Below, piece after piece: positions 1-8,012 of a DNA stretch of 64,000 bases (its first letter is position 1; each line of letters opens with the position of its first letter). Position numbers and translations under genes: made by a program. The stretch covers positions 1 to 64,000 of the forward strand of contig CACYUI010000010.1 in assembly GCA_902777605.1 (NCBI GenBank). The letters run 5' to 3'. The notes below the pieces were generated by a model. It was not told the origin of the DNA and searched no databases. It was given only the letters and a program-made list of their open reading frames with translations. This DNA is from an uncultured bacterium (lineage in GTDB: Bacteria; Cyanobacteriota; Vampirovibrionia; Gastranaerophilales; Gastranaerophilaceae).

Positions 1-225
1 GGGTGCTTTCTTTGGGGGGCAAATAAATTCGGTTTGTAGTATCACTACAAGATTGGAAGTAAAGCTAAAAGTTTCTTTGCGGGCAAAGAAATGAACATAT
101 AAAAAGTACATTACTTTTAAGACTTTTTGCACCAAAATACATAAATTTATGTATTAATTATATTTTTAAATTATAATTGAGATTTTTTATTAAAGGAGTT
201 ATACTAAGTTTATAAGGAGTATATT
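1..225. other. window edge, no gene seen; two hairpins
   Basis: No convincing reading frame is seen before the first gene. Two perfect hairpins are visible: a 7-bp stem TTGTAGT/ACTACAA at 34-50 and an 8-bp stem TTTCTTTG/CAAAGAAA at 72-91. Neither is followed by a clear U-run. They may belong to the 3' end of a gene or RNA lying outside the window. Confidence 0.4.
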
Positions 226-927
226 ATGATTAAAAAATTGTTATCATCATTTTTTGTATTTTCAATACTAACTCTCAACACTCTACCTATAATGGCTGAA
301 ACATGCAAAGTAGAACACTTGGATGTACATAAAGATGCGCCTTGCAACTTAGTTACAATAAAAACAGATAGTAAAGTTGTTGAACAAGGAAATGTATTGT
401 TATTCAATTTCGATGAAAAATATTTTTCAAAGTGCCAAAAAGCTGGAACAATTGTTCATTTTGTTGTACCTGAAGCTTTATACACAAGAGAAGGAACACT
501 TTTATTGCCTTGCGGAACAAAAGTTGTTGCAGAAGTTATTGGAGTAGAAAACCCAAAATGGTTTAACAAAAATGCAAGAGTTAGTTTAATATTTCGACAA
601 ATTGTTTTACCAGATAACACTTGTATAGATATTAAAGCAAGACCATTTACCAAAGACTACAAACTTAAAGAAGGTCCTTGGACAACATTTGGGAAAGTAG
701 CTGTTTCTACATTAACACTTGGCATAATTGGTACGGGCGCAGGTGTTGGATTCGCATTCATACCAAGCCCTGCTAAAATAGGTGTTGGTATTGGAGCCGG
801 TGTTGCAGTCGGTGCAGGTGTTGGTTTCTTAGTTGGCGTAATAACCCCAGGTTGCCACTATAAAGCTAAAAAAGGCGAAGCGGTCTATGCTCTGTTGATG
901 GATGATATGACACTTTGCAATAAATAA
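226..927 (+). CDS. secreted glycine-rich protein with a TrbI/VirB10-like stretch, function unknown
   Basis: The 233-residue product starts with a typical signal peptide (about residues 1-24, ending in MA before E25) and the start is fixed by AAGGAG six bases upstream. The middle (about 110-155) contains a pattern of the type LPCGTKVVAEV...NARVSLIF..IVLPDNTCIDI, which resembles the conserved core of TrbI/VirB10-type proteins. Residues about 160-205 are a hydrophobic glycine-zipper segment that could sit in a membrane. Seven cysteines remain after the signal peptide, so disulphides are possible in the periplasm. No conjugation genes are nearby, so the TrbI likeness may only reflect a shared fold. 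The function is not known; a secretion or envelope role is inference. Confidence 0.7.
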   Translation: MIKKLLSSFFVFSILTLNTLPIMAETCKVEHLDVHKDAPCNLVTIKTDSKVVEQGNVLLFNFDEKYFSKCQKAGTIVHFVVPEALYTREGTLLLPCGTKVVAEVIGVENPKWFNKNARVSLIFRQIVLPDNTCIDIKARPFTKDYKLKEGPWTTFGKVAVSTLTLGIIGTGAGVGFAFIPSPAKIGVGIGAGVAVGAGVGFLVGVITPGCHYKAKKGEAVYALLMDDMTLCNK

Positions 928-941
928 TCAAATTTTTACAT

Positions 942-973
942 AAAAAAGACCGATAAATATCGGTCTTTTTTTA
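942..973. terminator. bidirectional terminator
   Basis: An 11-bp stem AAAAGACCGAT/ATCGGTCTTTT with a short AT loop lies between two convergent genes. The A-run on one side and the T-run on the other let it serve both strands. Confidence 0.9.
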
Positions 974-2278
974 TTATATGATATGCTCAGGCATCGCATA
1001 GCTGCCTTGATTTAATCGTTTTTCGAGTTCTCCTGACGGTTCGTAGAATGGTGATACCGTCATAATTCTAGCTGCTATATCAGGATAATGATAAATAAAC
1101 TTCAACTCACTTTCTGTCAAAGGTTTCTGAGTATGTACATTCGCATAACGAGCAAGTTCTAGAATATTTCTTGCTTCGTTTTCGTCTTTAAATTCAATTT
1201 CAAGTTTATTATATACATTTCTAAAACCTTTAATACCGCCATATTCACCTGTCGTAATCATTCTGCCTGTTTCAATAATTTCAGGTTCTCCACGACCAAG
1301 TTCCTCAAAATCATAAAGCTCATAATTTCTTCTGTCTTTAAGCGCACCGTCAGCGTGAATACCTGATTCATGAGCAAACGCATTATCCCCAACTGCAGGC
1401 TGATTTATAGGAATGGGGAGACCAAACGCATATGCAGTGTACTTCGCAAGTTTCCAAGATTTTGATAAATCAATATTCTCATCAACTAAATTTTTGTTTC
1501 TAAATCCTGCAGATTTCATACAAGCTAAAAGACAAGAAACTAAGTCAGCATTACCGGCGCGTTCGCCCATACCGTTAATTGCAGTATTAATATAAGCATC
1601 GACTCCTGCATCAACGGCAGCTAACGCACCTTGAACAGAACAGGCGACAGCCATACCCAAATCATTGTGAAAATGCATTTCAATTGGCATTTGAGTTTCT
1701 TTAGCAATTGTATAAATTCTGTGATATGTAGTATGCGGGTCTTCATATCCTAAAGTATCACAGTATCTAAATCTGTATGCACCGCATTTTTTAGCTTCAC
1801 GAGCAAGTTTTATTAAAAAGTCTAAATCACTTCTTGAAGCATCTTCTGCGTTTACACCAATAATTTTAGCGCCTTTATCAACTGCACATTCTACCGCCTC
1901 ACAAGTCATTCTTAGAATGTCATCTTTAGTCTTTTTACCTAAATATTTTCCCTGTATCATTTGATCAGATGTAGATTGAGAAAGATTACAATTTTCAAGA
2001 AGTGGACAATTTGAGAATGATTGTTCTACATCTGATGCTATCGCTCTCATCCATCCTGAAAGTTTTGTTTTTCTAATAACTCCGCGTCTAACAAGCTCTA
2101 AGTTTGCATTCAAATAATTTAGTTCGTGCATTGTTGTAGGGAACCCGAACTCAGATTGTGTAATTCCCATATCATCGAGCATAAGGTTAATTATTGTCTT
2201 TTGAAGTTTTGCAAGCCCTAAACGAGAGGTTTGAACTCCATCCCTGTTTGTTACATCTACAAAATAAATTTTCGGCAT
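974..2278 (-). CDS. 2-isopropylmalate / homocitrate synthase family protein
   Basis: This is a DRE-TIM metallolyase that condenses acetyl-CoA with a 2-oxoacid. The N-terminal DVTNRDGVQTS signature, the metal-binding HFHND motif, the NGMGERAGN motif and the HESGIHADG motif are all present. At 434 residues it lacks the long regulatory LeuA domain of 2-isopropylmalate synthases, so homocitrate, citramalate or a short isopropylmalate synthase are all possible; the sequence alone does not tell which 2-oxoacid is used. The ATG at 2278 is preferred over one 13 codons upstream because AAGGAT lies just before it. It stands alone; ilvC, another branched-chain gene, is far away at 59.5 kb. Confidence 0.85.
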   Translation of the reverse strand: MPKIYFVDVTNRDGVQTSRLGLAKLQKTIINLMLDDMGITQSEFGFPTTMHELNYLNANLELVRRGVIRKTKLSGWMRAIASDVEQSFSNCPLLENCNLSQSTSDQMIQGKYLGKKTKDDILRMTCEAVECAVDKGAKIIGVNAEDASRSDLDFLIKLAREAKKCGAYRFRYCDTLGYEDPHTTYHRIYTIAKETQMPIEMHFHNDLGMAVACSVQGALAAVDAGVDAYINTAINGMGERAGNADLVSCLLACMKSAGFRNKNLVDENIDLSKSWKLAKYTAYAFGLPIPINQPAVGDNAFAHESGIHADGALKDRRNYELYDFEELGRGEPEIIETGRMITTGEYGGIKGFRNVYNKLEIEFKDENEARNILELARYANVHTQKPLTESELKFIYHYPDIAARIMTVSPFYEPSGELEKRLNQGSYAMPEHII

Positions 2279-2339
2279 AAAATATCCTTTATAACTGTGT
2301 ACAAAACATTTTAACATATTGCATAATTAATATAAATAA

Positions 2340-3818
2340 TTATTTCAAATATTTTACAAATTCTTTATGAACTTCATACCGTTCTGAATAGCGCTTAAGT
2401 TCTTTTATTACAACACCTGACAACATAAACACTGCAATCAAGTTTGGAACCGCTAAGAATAGTGTTACTGCATCTGAAAGATTAATTATAGATTGAAAAT
2501 TCATTGCTGAACCTGCAATTATACATACACAATAAATCGCCTGAAAAATTCTTGTTTTTTTAAGAGAGTCACCAAACAAAAATCCCCACGCTTTTAATCC
2601 ATAATAAGAACCGCACAACATCGTTGACAGAACAAAACAACTAGCCATTACAGTAAGTATAATCGGGAAAAACGGACAAATAGTGCCAAACGCTTTTGAG
2701 GTTAATTCAATACCCGCTATTCCATCAACAGTCAAATAAGCTTTTGAAACTACTATTACAAAAGCAGTAGCAACACCTACAATAACTGTGTCGACAAAAG
2801 GCTGCAACATTGATATAAAGGCTTGAACTACAGGTTTATTTGTATTTACTGCAGAAAATGCTATCGGAGCAGTTCCGAGTCCTGATTCATTAGCAAACAT
2901 TGCTCTTCTGAATCCCCATAACATACACGCAAAAGCTCCTCCTGCCATTGCTTTTGGAGAAAATGCCTCTTTTACTATTAAAACAATAGTTTCTGGTACA
3001 TGGTGAATATTCAATAAACATACAAGAAAAGCACTAAAAACATATAAAGAGCACATAAGAGGTGTTACCTTGGAAGTAAACTTTCCAATAGCTTTAATTC
3101 CGCCAATTATTGTAAACCAAGTTATGAGCGCAACAATAGTACCAAGTATCCAACCATTATTTGCAAAAATGCTGGTTTCACCGCCTGATATCTCAGTAAA
3201 CTGAGCTGTCATAGCATTAATTTGAAACAAATTCCAGCCACCTATCATTGCAAATATTGCGCAAATTGCGTATATTTTAGCAAGTCCATTTCCAAATGCT
3301 TCCAAATATTTACCCCTATTTTTGAATGCATAAGGAATATAGTACATTGGACCGCCTGATACAGTTCCGTCAAGATTAGTCTTTCTGAATTTTACTCCAA
3401 GTAGTACTTCAGAGAATTTTAATGCCATAGAAAAAATTCCTGCAACAATCATCCAAAATATAACTCCCGGTCCTCCTATTGAAACGGCAGCAGCTGAGCC
3501 TGCCACATTGCCAATTCCGGCAGATGCTGAAATTGTTGCACTGAGTGCTTGAAAAGATGATAATTCACCCTTTTTCTTTCTTTGATATCCGTTTGGATTA
3601 TTATGTTCAAAATTATCGGTTATTAATTTAATAGCATGTTTAAAGCCCCAGAAACCAATAAACCCTGTTCTTAATGTAAAAAACAATGCTGCAGAAATTA
3701 ACAGCGCAACAAGAAACTCAATCTTAACTCCGCCTATTGTAACCGAAGAAAAGATTAAGCCTGAAACTTTATCAGCTATCGGAGATAGCAGGCTATCAAT
3801 TACGGCATCTAAATTCAT
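2340..3818 (-). CDS. sodium:alanine/glycine symporter (AGCS family)
   Basis: The product is an inner-membrane carrier of about 492 residues with some ten to eleven hydrophobic segments. It carries AGCS-family stretches such as SATISASAGIGNVAG, VSGGPMYYIP and FANESGLGTAPIA, which form the sodium and amino-acid site in this family. It should import alanine, glycine or a related amino acid with Na+. The start is uncertain: the frame is open to a TTG at 3848, but the ATG at 3818 gives a normal family N-terminus; neither has a strong ribosome binding site. The neighbouring synthase is on the same strand, 61 bp downstream. Confidence 0.9.
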   Translation of the reverse strand: MNLDAVIDSLLSPIADKVSGLIFSSVTIGGVKIEFLVALLISAALFFTLRTGFIGFWGFKHAIKLITDNFEHNNPNGYQRKKKGELSSFQALSATISASAGIGNVAGSAAAVSIGGPGVIFWMIVAGIFSMALKFSEVLLGVKFRKTNLDGTVSGGPMYYIPYAFKNRGKYLEAFGNGLAKIYAICAIFAMIGGWNLFQINAMTAQFTEISGGETSIFANNGWILGTIVALITWFTIIGGIKAIGKFTSKVTPLMCSLYVFSAFLVCLLNIHHVPETIVLIVKEAFSPKAMAGGAFACMLWGFRRAMFANESGLGTAPIAFSAVNTNKPVVQAFISMLQPFVDTVIVGVATAFVIVVSKAYLTVDGIAGIELTSKAFGTICPFFPIILTVMASCFVLSTMLCGSYYGLKAWGFLFGDSLKKTRIFQAIYCVCIIAGSAMNFQSIINLSDAVTLFLAVPNLIAVFMLSGVVIKELKRYSERYEVHKEFVKYLK

Positions 3819-3924
3819 ATAATATATATTATTATAAACAAGAGTCAATTACAAATTAGCAGATTATGTAAAAATTTATTGTAAATTTTTGCAAAAATAT
3901 TTTTTACAAATTATATTAAGTTTT

Positions 3925-3983
3925 GTAACAATTTACCCAAACATGTGAAATTCATGGGTTTTGAAATACTTTATATATATAAG
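3925..3983 (+). promoter_or_regulatory. shared two-box promoter, copy a
   Basis: A GTAAC box at 3925 inside TTTTGTAACAATTTAC is followed 42 bp later by TACTTTATATATATAAG at 3967. The same pair, with nearly the same spacing, precedes genes at 46.3, 53.1 and 33.6 kb and a short transcript at 56.7 kb. The downstream coiled-coil gene begins 33 bp after the proximal box. That this is a promoter is inferred from recurrence and position. Confidence 0.65.
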
Positions 3984-4016
3984 AGTATAAAAAAACACGG
4001 AGACTAGGCAACAAAA

Positions 4017-4781
4017 ATGGCTTTTCTGTTATTATTACACGAAAAAATGAGGCTCAAACGCAAAGTCAACACAATGACTTTACGTCAAGCTAAACTTGCC
4101 AATAGAAAAAGTCGTATTGCCGACCGAATTACTAAGATGCAAAAAATGTTCTCTAAACAAACAGCTATGTTAGAGAAACAAGCATCAATTTGGTCTAAAC
4201 AATTCTCTATGATGGGTTACCAATCAATTGGTATGCTTGGCAATGGTTCTTGGAATCCATTATCCGCTATGAATGGCGGCGGAATTAATCCTGCTTATAC
4301 TCAAAAAGCATTATTAGAATATTTCACCAACGGTGATGGTGCAGGAAAATTATCGGAAGACCAAGTAAAAGACTTACTCATTAATGGCGGTAAATATACA
4401 GTAAAAGACGGCAAAGTTCAAGTCCGCGGAGAAGACGGTAAATATACAGATGATAGCACATACACACCAGAAATTCTTGAAGCATTCAAAAATGGTACAC
4501 AAGCCGTTCAATGGGCACAATCACAACAGCAATATGCAATACAACAACAATGTCAAATGTTTGAATCTAATGTTTCGATTTGGGTTGAAGCTCAAAAACA
4601 AGCTTTAGAAGAACAACAAGAAGAAATGCTATTACCACTCGAAGTAGAACAAGAAGAAATAGAAATGGAAACAGCAGGACTCGAAACACAACTACAGGAT
4701 GCAAGAGCAAGATTAGAAGCCTTAGAACAAGCTTGCAGCCAAGAAGTAAAAGACTCAGTACCGAAATTCGGTTTAGGCTAA
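4017..4781 (+). CDS. coiled-coil protein, lineage-specific, function unknown
   Basis: The product has 254 residues and no signal peptide or membrane segment. The N-terminal third (about 10-65) is rich in Lys, Gln and Met and predicted helical; the middle (about 70-165) is polar and Gly/Asp-rich; the C-terminal part (about 185-245) is a Glu/Gln-rich coiled coil. A similar but shorter protein, also starting MA and built of heptad-like helices, is encoded at 53125, and both have the same promoter architecture. The GGAG 14 bases before the ATG is rather distant, so an internal ATG (for example codon 11 or 20) cannot be excluded. A structural or secreted role is possible but nothing in the sequence proves it. 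Confidence 0.75.
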   Translation: MAFLLLLHEKMRLKRKVNTMTLRQAKLANRKSRIADRITKMQKMFSKQTAMLEKQASIWSKQFSMMGYQSIGMLGNGSWNPLSAMNGGGINPAYTQKALLEYFTNGDGAGKLSEDQVKDLLINGGKYTVKDGKVQVRGEDGKYTDDSTYTPEILEAFKNGTQAVQWAQSQQQYAIQQQCQMFESNVSIWVEAQKQALEEQQEEMLLPLEVEQEEIEMETAGLETQLQDARARLEALEQACSQEVKDSVPKFGLG

Positions 4782-4800
4782 TAATTATAATAAGAATTGA

Positions 4801-4828
4801 CAACGCCGACTATATAGTCGGCGTTTTT
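4801..4828. terminator. bidirectional terminator
   Basis: An 11-bp stem AACGCCGACTA/TAGTCGGCGTT with a two-base loop and a T-run separates the coiled-coil gene from the convergent 57-residue gene. Confidence 0.9.
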
Positions 4829-4830
4829 GA

Positions 4831-5004
4831 TTATTTTATAAATATATATTTTTCTCCATATTGACTGGGATAACTTTCGTATTTCTTTAAAAAATTGCCC
4901 AAATCATAATCGGGAACAGTCATATTTGAAGAAATAATCTTCTTCTTTAAAATAGAATGTTCTGACAATATCCTGGTAACAATCTGTTCGTTTGTTAATT
5001 CCAT
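4831..5004 (-). CDS. 57-residue protein at the end of the FlhA-like/TOPRIM operon
   Basis: This short frame runs from an ATG preceded by AAGGAAT at a normal distance to a TAA next to the terminator at 4801-4828. The product starts MELTNEQIVTRIL and ends in basic and aromatic residues (EKYIFIK). It has no signal peptide. It begins 52 bp after the TOPRIM gene on the same strand, so it is probably the third gene of that transcript. I do not recognise the family. Support comes from the ribosome binding site, operon position and terminator; coding has not been tested by comparison. Confidence 0.6.
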   Translation of the reverse strand: MELTNEQIVTRILSEHSILKKKIISSNMTVPDYDLGNFLKKYESYPSQYGEKYIFIK

Positions 5005-5056
5005 AACTATTCCTTTAATGAATAGAGTTTAGCACTAAATACATAAGATTGCAATT

Positions 5057-6016
5057 TTATTGAATTACTTCATAAATTATAGTCCTAATTTCATCTGAAA
5101 TATCACTATCTTCATTTATATTATCTCTTACAAGTTTAGCAAAATCGGCCTTTTTGAACTCATGAAAACCAATTTTTTTAAAAATATTCTCCAAAGTTTT
5201 TGCCTCAGGAAGCCCGTCATTCAAATCGTTTTCGGTAATTGATGCAAAATTATTTAACTCATTATTAACTGTTTTTACTATTAATGATTTTGAAAGTAAA
5301 TCCTCAAATTCGCCACAAGAAACAAGATGAATTTTATCTATTTTCCTCAATTTAGGCTGAATCTGTTTTATATTTTCTTCTGCATCTTTATCAAGCAGCA
5401 AAAATATCGGAATTTTAAGTTCTTCTGCCAATTTATAATACATTTTTACAACTTGATTTTTACCACCTGCAGGTATTATTTGAACACCTTCTTTATAAAA
5501 ATCGTACCCTAATTTTCTGGAAAAAGCTGGTAATAAAATCTCTTCAGTCAAACCTTCAACTAGAAGAACTTTTTCAATTGGAAATTTTAAAGCATTTTTT
5601 TGTCTGTTTTGAATAAGGTTTGAAGATTTGACTAATGACTTTAGCCATCGCAAATTAATAACCGAATTATCATCAATAAATTTCAAGATGCCATTGTAAT
5701 TTATATTATTATTAATTAAAATTTGCGTATCATCATCATTATTAAAAACAGAGTTTTCGTAATTTTGTAATATTTTGTTAATACTATTATCGTCAAATTC
5801 TTGTTCTATACTGGCATTTATTATTTTTTCGGCAAGTTCTTTAACCTCAGCCGTATCCATTTTTTCTAAGTCATTTTTTTTATATTTTGGCTCTAATAAA
5901 TTTGAAAGTATAATATCAAAAAAAACGCGCATGTATTTTTCTTTAGTAGGCTTAAAACGAGTTAATCTATCTATAGAAATTAATAACTGTTCTTTTGATA
6001 ACTTTTTATATTTCAC
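5057..6016 (-). CDS. stand-alone TOPRIM (OLD-like) protein
   Basis: The 319-residue product has an OLD-type TOPRIM core: VLLVEGLTEEILLPAF (acidic E of motif 1, about residues 150-165), then PAGGKNQV, then IFLLLDKDAEE (the DxD of motif 2). TOPRIM domains of this type bind Mg2+ and cut or join nucleic acid. The usual N-terminal ABC ATPase of OLD nucleases is absent; the first 140 residues are a helical region I do not recognise. The start is a GTG whose G is the last base of the TAG of the FlhA-like gene upstream, so translation is probably coupled. The enzyme activity is inferred from the motifs only. Confidence 0.75.
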   Translation of the reverse strand: MKYKKLSKEQLLISIDRLTRFKPTKEKYMRVFFDIILSNLLEPKYKKNDLEKMDTAEVKELAEKIINASIEQEFDDNSINKILQNYENSVFNNDDDTQILINNNINYNGILKFIDDNSVINLRWLKSLVKSSNLIQNRQKNALKFPIEKVLLVEGLTEEILLPAFSRKLGYDFYKEGVQIIPAGGKNQVVKMYYKLAEELKIPIFLLLDKDAEENIKQIQPKLRKIDKIHLVSCGEFEDLLSKSLIVKTVNNELNNFASITENDLNDGLPEAKTLENIFKKIGFHEFKKADFAKLVRDNINEDSDISDEIRTIIYEVIQ

Positions 6017-7482
6017 TATACCTTGCCTACAAATTTGACATTAAAATCGCTTGCTAATTCTTCGTGAGCCAGTACCGTAATATTAGGTATAAATTCAGAC
6101 AGTATAACAAACACCATATGCCTTATATCCATCGGAACAACTAATATCGGATTTTCTATTTTTTTAGATTTAGCAAATTTAATAAGTTTCTCTCCAATAT
6201 TTTCAATATCAGCAGCTTCAATCCTTATTATAGGATCTTCTTCATCTTCTTTAAAGAAAGAATAAATTTTATCAATTATTTCATCAGAAAATTCAATAAC
6301 TTTGACCTCACCATCGTTGGCAAGACTTTTCATAATATGTTTTGAAAGAGCCAATCTAACTTTATCAAGAAGGTCTTCTTTTGAAGGCTCATTAGCATAA
6401 TCATTAATTTTTTCAAATATATAAACTATATTTTTGACTGAAACATGCTCTCTTATTAAACAAGTCAACAAATATTTTAAGTCTGCTGCAGTTAGAAAAT
6501 CTGGTAAAATATTATCTACTAAGAATGAATTTGACTCAATTACTTTTTCAACATATTTATTTACATCATTATAGTCCATAATATCAGACACTTCATCAAT
6601 AGCAATGTATTCAATAGCTTTTCCGATATATTCAGAAGGTGTCATACCCTTGGCCCAAAAATCTTTGACAGTTTCTTTAGGAATCCAAACCATCTTTTTC
6701 CCGGTAATATCATCCGTTAAAGTTATATCATCCTGAGTTAATTTATACCCTTTTATATCATCTTTATAAAATGCCATATACCCTGGAAAAACAACAGAAC
6801 GAAATACTTCTATGTCATGGATTTTTATAGCAAACTCATTTTGACTAAGTTCATCACTGTTGTGAAAATGTATGTGAGGAATAACATAACCTAGACTATC
6901 TGCAAGTTTTTGGCGGACTTTAACAGTTTCAGCAAGCAAATTATCGTTAGCTTCCATAGATATTACTTCCAGAATTTCTTCTGACAAATTAACTACAAAT
7001 TTTTCTTCCTTGATAGAAGAATACATTGTATCAGGTGATATTTCATTCACAAGAGCCTGTTTCAATGAATCAAGTTGTCTTAACTCATCTGACATTTGTG
7101 CGTTTAACTGATTTTTCTTATCAGGTGAAAGATTATCACTCTCTAATTGTGATTTTATCTTTTTTATTCGCTCTTTTTGATTTGAAATTTTTAGCTGAAT
7201 TTCTTTGCAAGAAGCATAAGGACTTGATGGAGCAGCAAGCATTTTTTCCATTCGATACTTAAAGTTTGTGATATTAACTATATCGTCTAAATCAGTTTTA
7301 TCTTCTTCTTGTTTTTCTCTCATAAATATGCAATTAAAATCAAAGGAAGATTCTGTTTCAACTTCATGCATCGTATACAAATCCCAACCTTCTTCAGACA
7401 TTTGATTCAACAAATCTTCAAGCGCTTGTTTATCATCAGTAGGCACCGATTTTATTACATATTGCATTTTTTTATTGTACAT
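6016..7482 (-). CDS. soluble FlhA cytoplasmic-domain-like protein with N-terminal DUF4177-like domain
   Basis: Residues about 160-480 match the cytoplasmic domain of the FlhA/SctV export gate: LLAETVKVRQKLADSLGYVIPHIHF begins it in pieces of family-typical sequence, followed by a WIP motif, SEYIGKAIEYIA, and LLTCLIREHVSVKNI. The roughly 300-residue membrane part that precedes this domain in real FlhA is missing. Instead residues 1-60 (QYVIKSVP..., EEGWDLYTM) resemble the small DUF4177 domain, and 91-147 form a coiled coil. The protein has no membrane segment, so it cannot be the export channel. It is translationally coupled to a TOPRIM gene. It might bind flagellar chaperones or be a re-used fold; the role is unknown. 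Confidence 0.75.
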   Translation of the reverse strand: MYNKKMQYVIKSVPTDDKQALEDLLNQMSEEGWDLYTMHEVETESSFDFNCIFMREKQEEDKTDLDDIVNITNFKYRMEKMLAAPSSPYASCKEIQLKISNQKERIKKIKSQLESDNLSPDKKNQLNAQMSDELRQLDSLKQALVNEISPDTMYSSIKEEKFVVNLSEEILEVISMEANDNLLAETVKVRQKLADSLGYVIPHIHFHNSDELSQNEFAIKIHDIEVFRSVVFPGYMAFYKDDIKGYKLTQDDITLTDDITGKKMVWIPKETVKDFWAKGMTPSEYIGKAIEYIAIDEVSDIMDYNDVNKYVEKVIESNSFLVDNILPDFLTAADLKYLLTCLIREHVSVKNIVYIFEKINDYANEPSKEDLLDKVRLALSKHIMKSLANDGEVKVIEFSDEIIDKIYSFFKEDEEDPIIRIEAADIENIGEKLIKFAKSKKIENPILVVPMDIRHMVFVILSEFIPNITVLAHEELASDFNVKFVGKV

Positions 7483-7542
7483 AATCTTCCCCTAATCTAT
7501 ATAATGTCATATTTGATATTATTATTTATTTATTAATTGCTA

Positions 7543-7989
7543 TTACTTTACTGTTTTTAGTTTTGAAATAACATTCGGAGTAATATCAACACCACCAACA
7601 AACACACCTCTTATATCCATTACTGCATCTAGATTTTGTTCGACCATTACAGCTTTTGCAGCATCTTTAATTTTGTTAAAAACTTCTGTTTCTCTTTTTT
7701 CTTTTAATGTCATATATGCAGTTTCTTTAGCTTTGAACTCTTGAGAAACTCTGTCTTCAAAAGTTTGTTTTTTTAATGGAGTATCCAAAGATTTATACTC
7801 TTTTTCTTTATCTACAAGAAACTGTTGTAATTCTAAGCCTTTAGCATCAACTTCTTTAGTAACTTGTTTTGCATAATCATAATTGTCAATTACTTTTACA
7901 TAATCAATGTACCCAACTCCACCTGCGTTTACAGATAAAGTCATTGAAAATAATGCTAATGCTACCAGACCTAATTTTAAATTTTTCAT
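7543..7989 (-). CDS. OmpH/Skp-family periplasmic chaperone
   Basis: The 148-residue product has a signal peptide (about 1-22, ending VNA) followed by a small beta segment (GYIDYVKVI), a long charged helical pair, and a final beta segment (NLDAVMDIRGVFVGG). This is the layout of OmpH/Skp, a trimeric jellyfish-shaped holdase that carries unfolded outer-membrane proteins across the periplasm. It follows bamA on the same strand with a 23-bp gap, as in many Gram-negative genomes, so the two very likely share a transcript and work together in outer-membrane protein assembly. Confidence 0.88.
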   Translation of the reverse strand: MKNLKLGLVALALFSMTLSVNAGGVGYIDYVKVIDNYDYAKQVTKEVDAKGLELQQFLVDKEKEYKSLDTPLKKQTFEDRVSQEFKAKETAYMTLKEKRETEVFNKIKDAAKAVMVEQNLDAVMDIRGVFVGGVDITPNVISKLKTVK

Positions 7990-8012
7990 ATTATATCCTC
8001 CTATAATAATTA

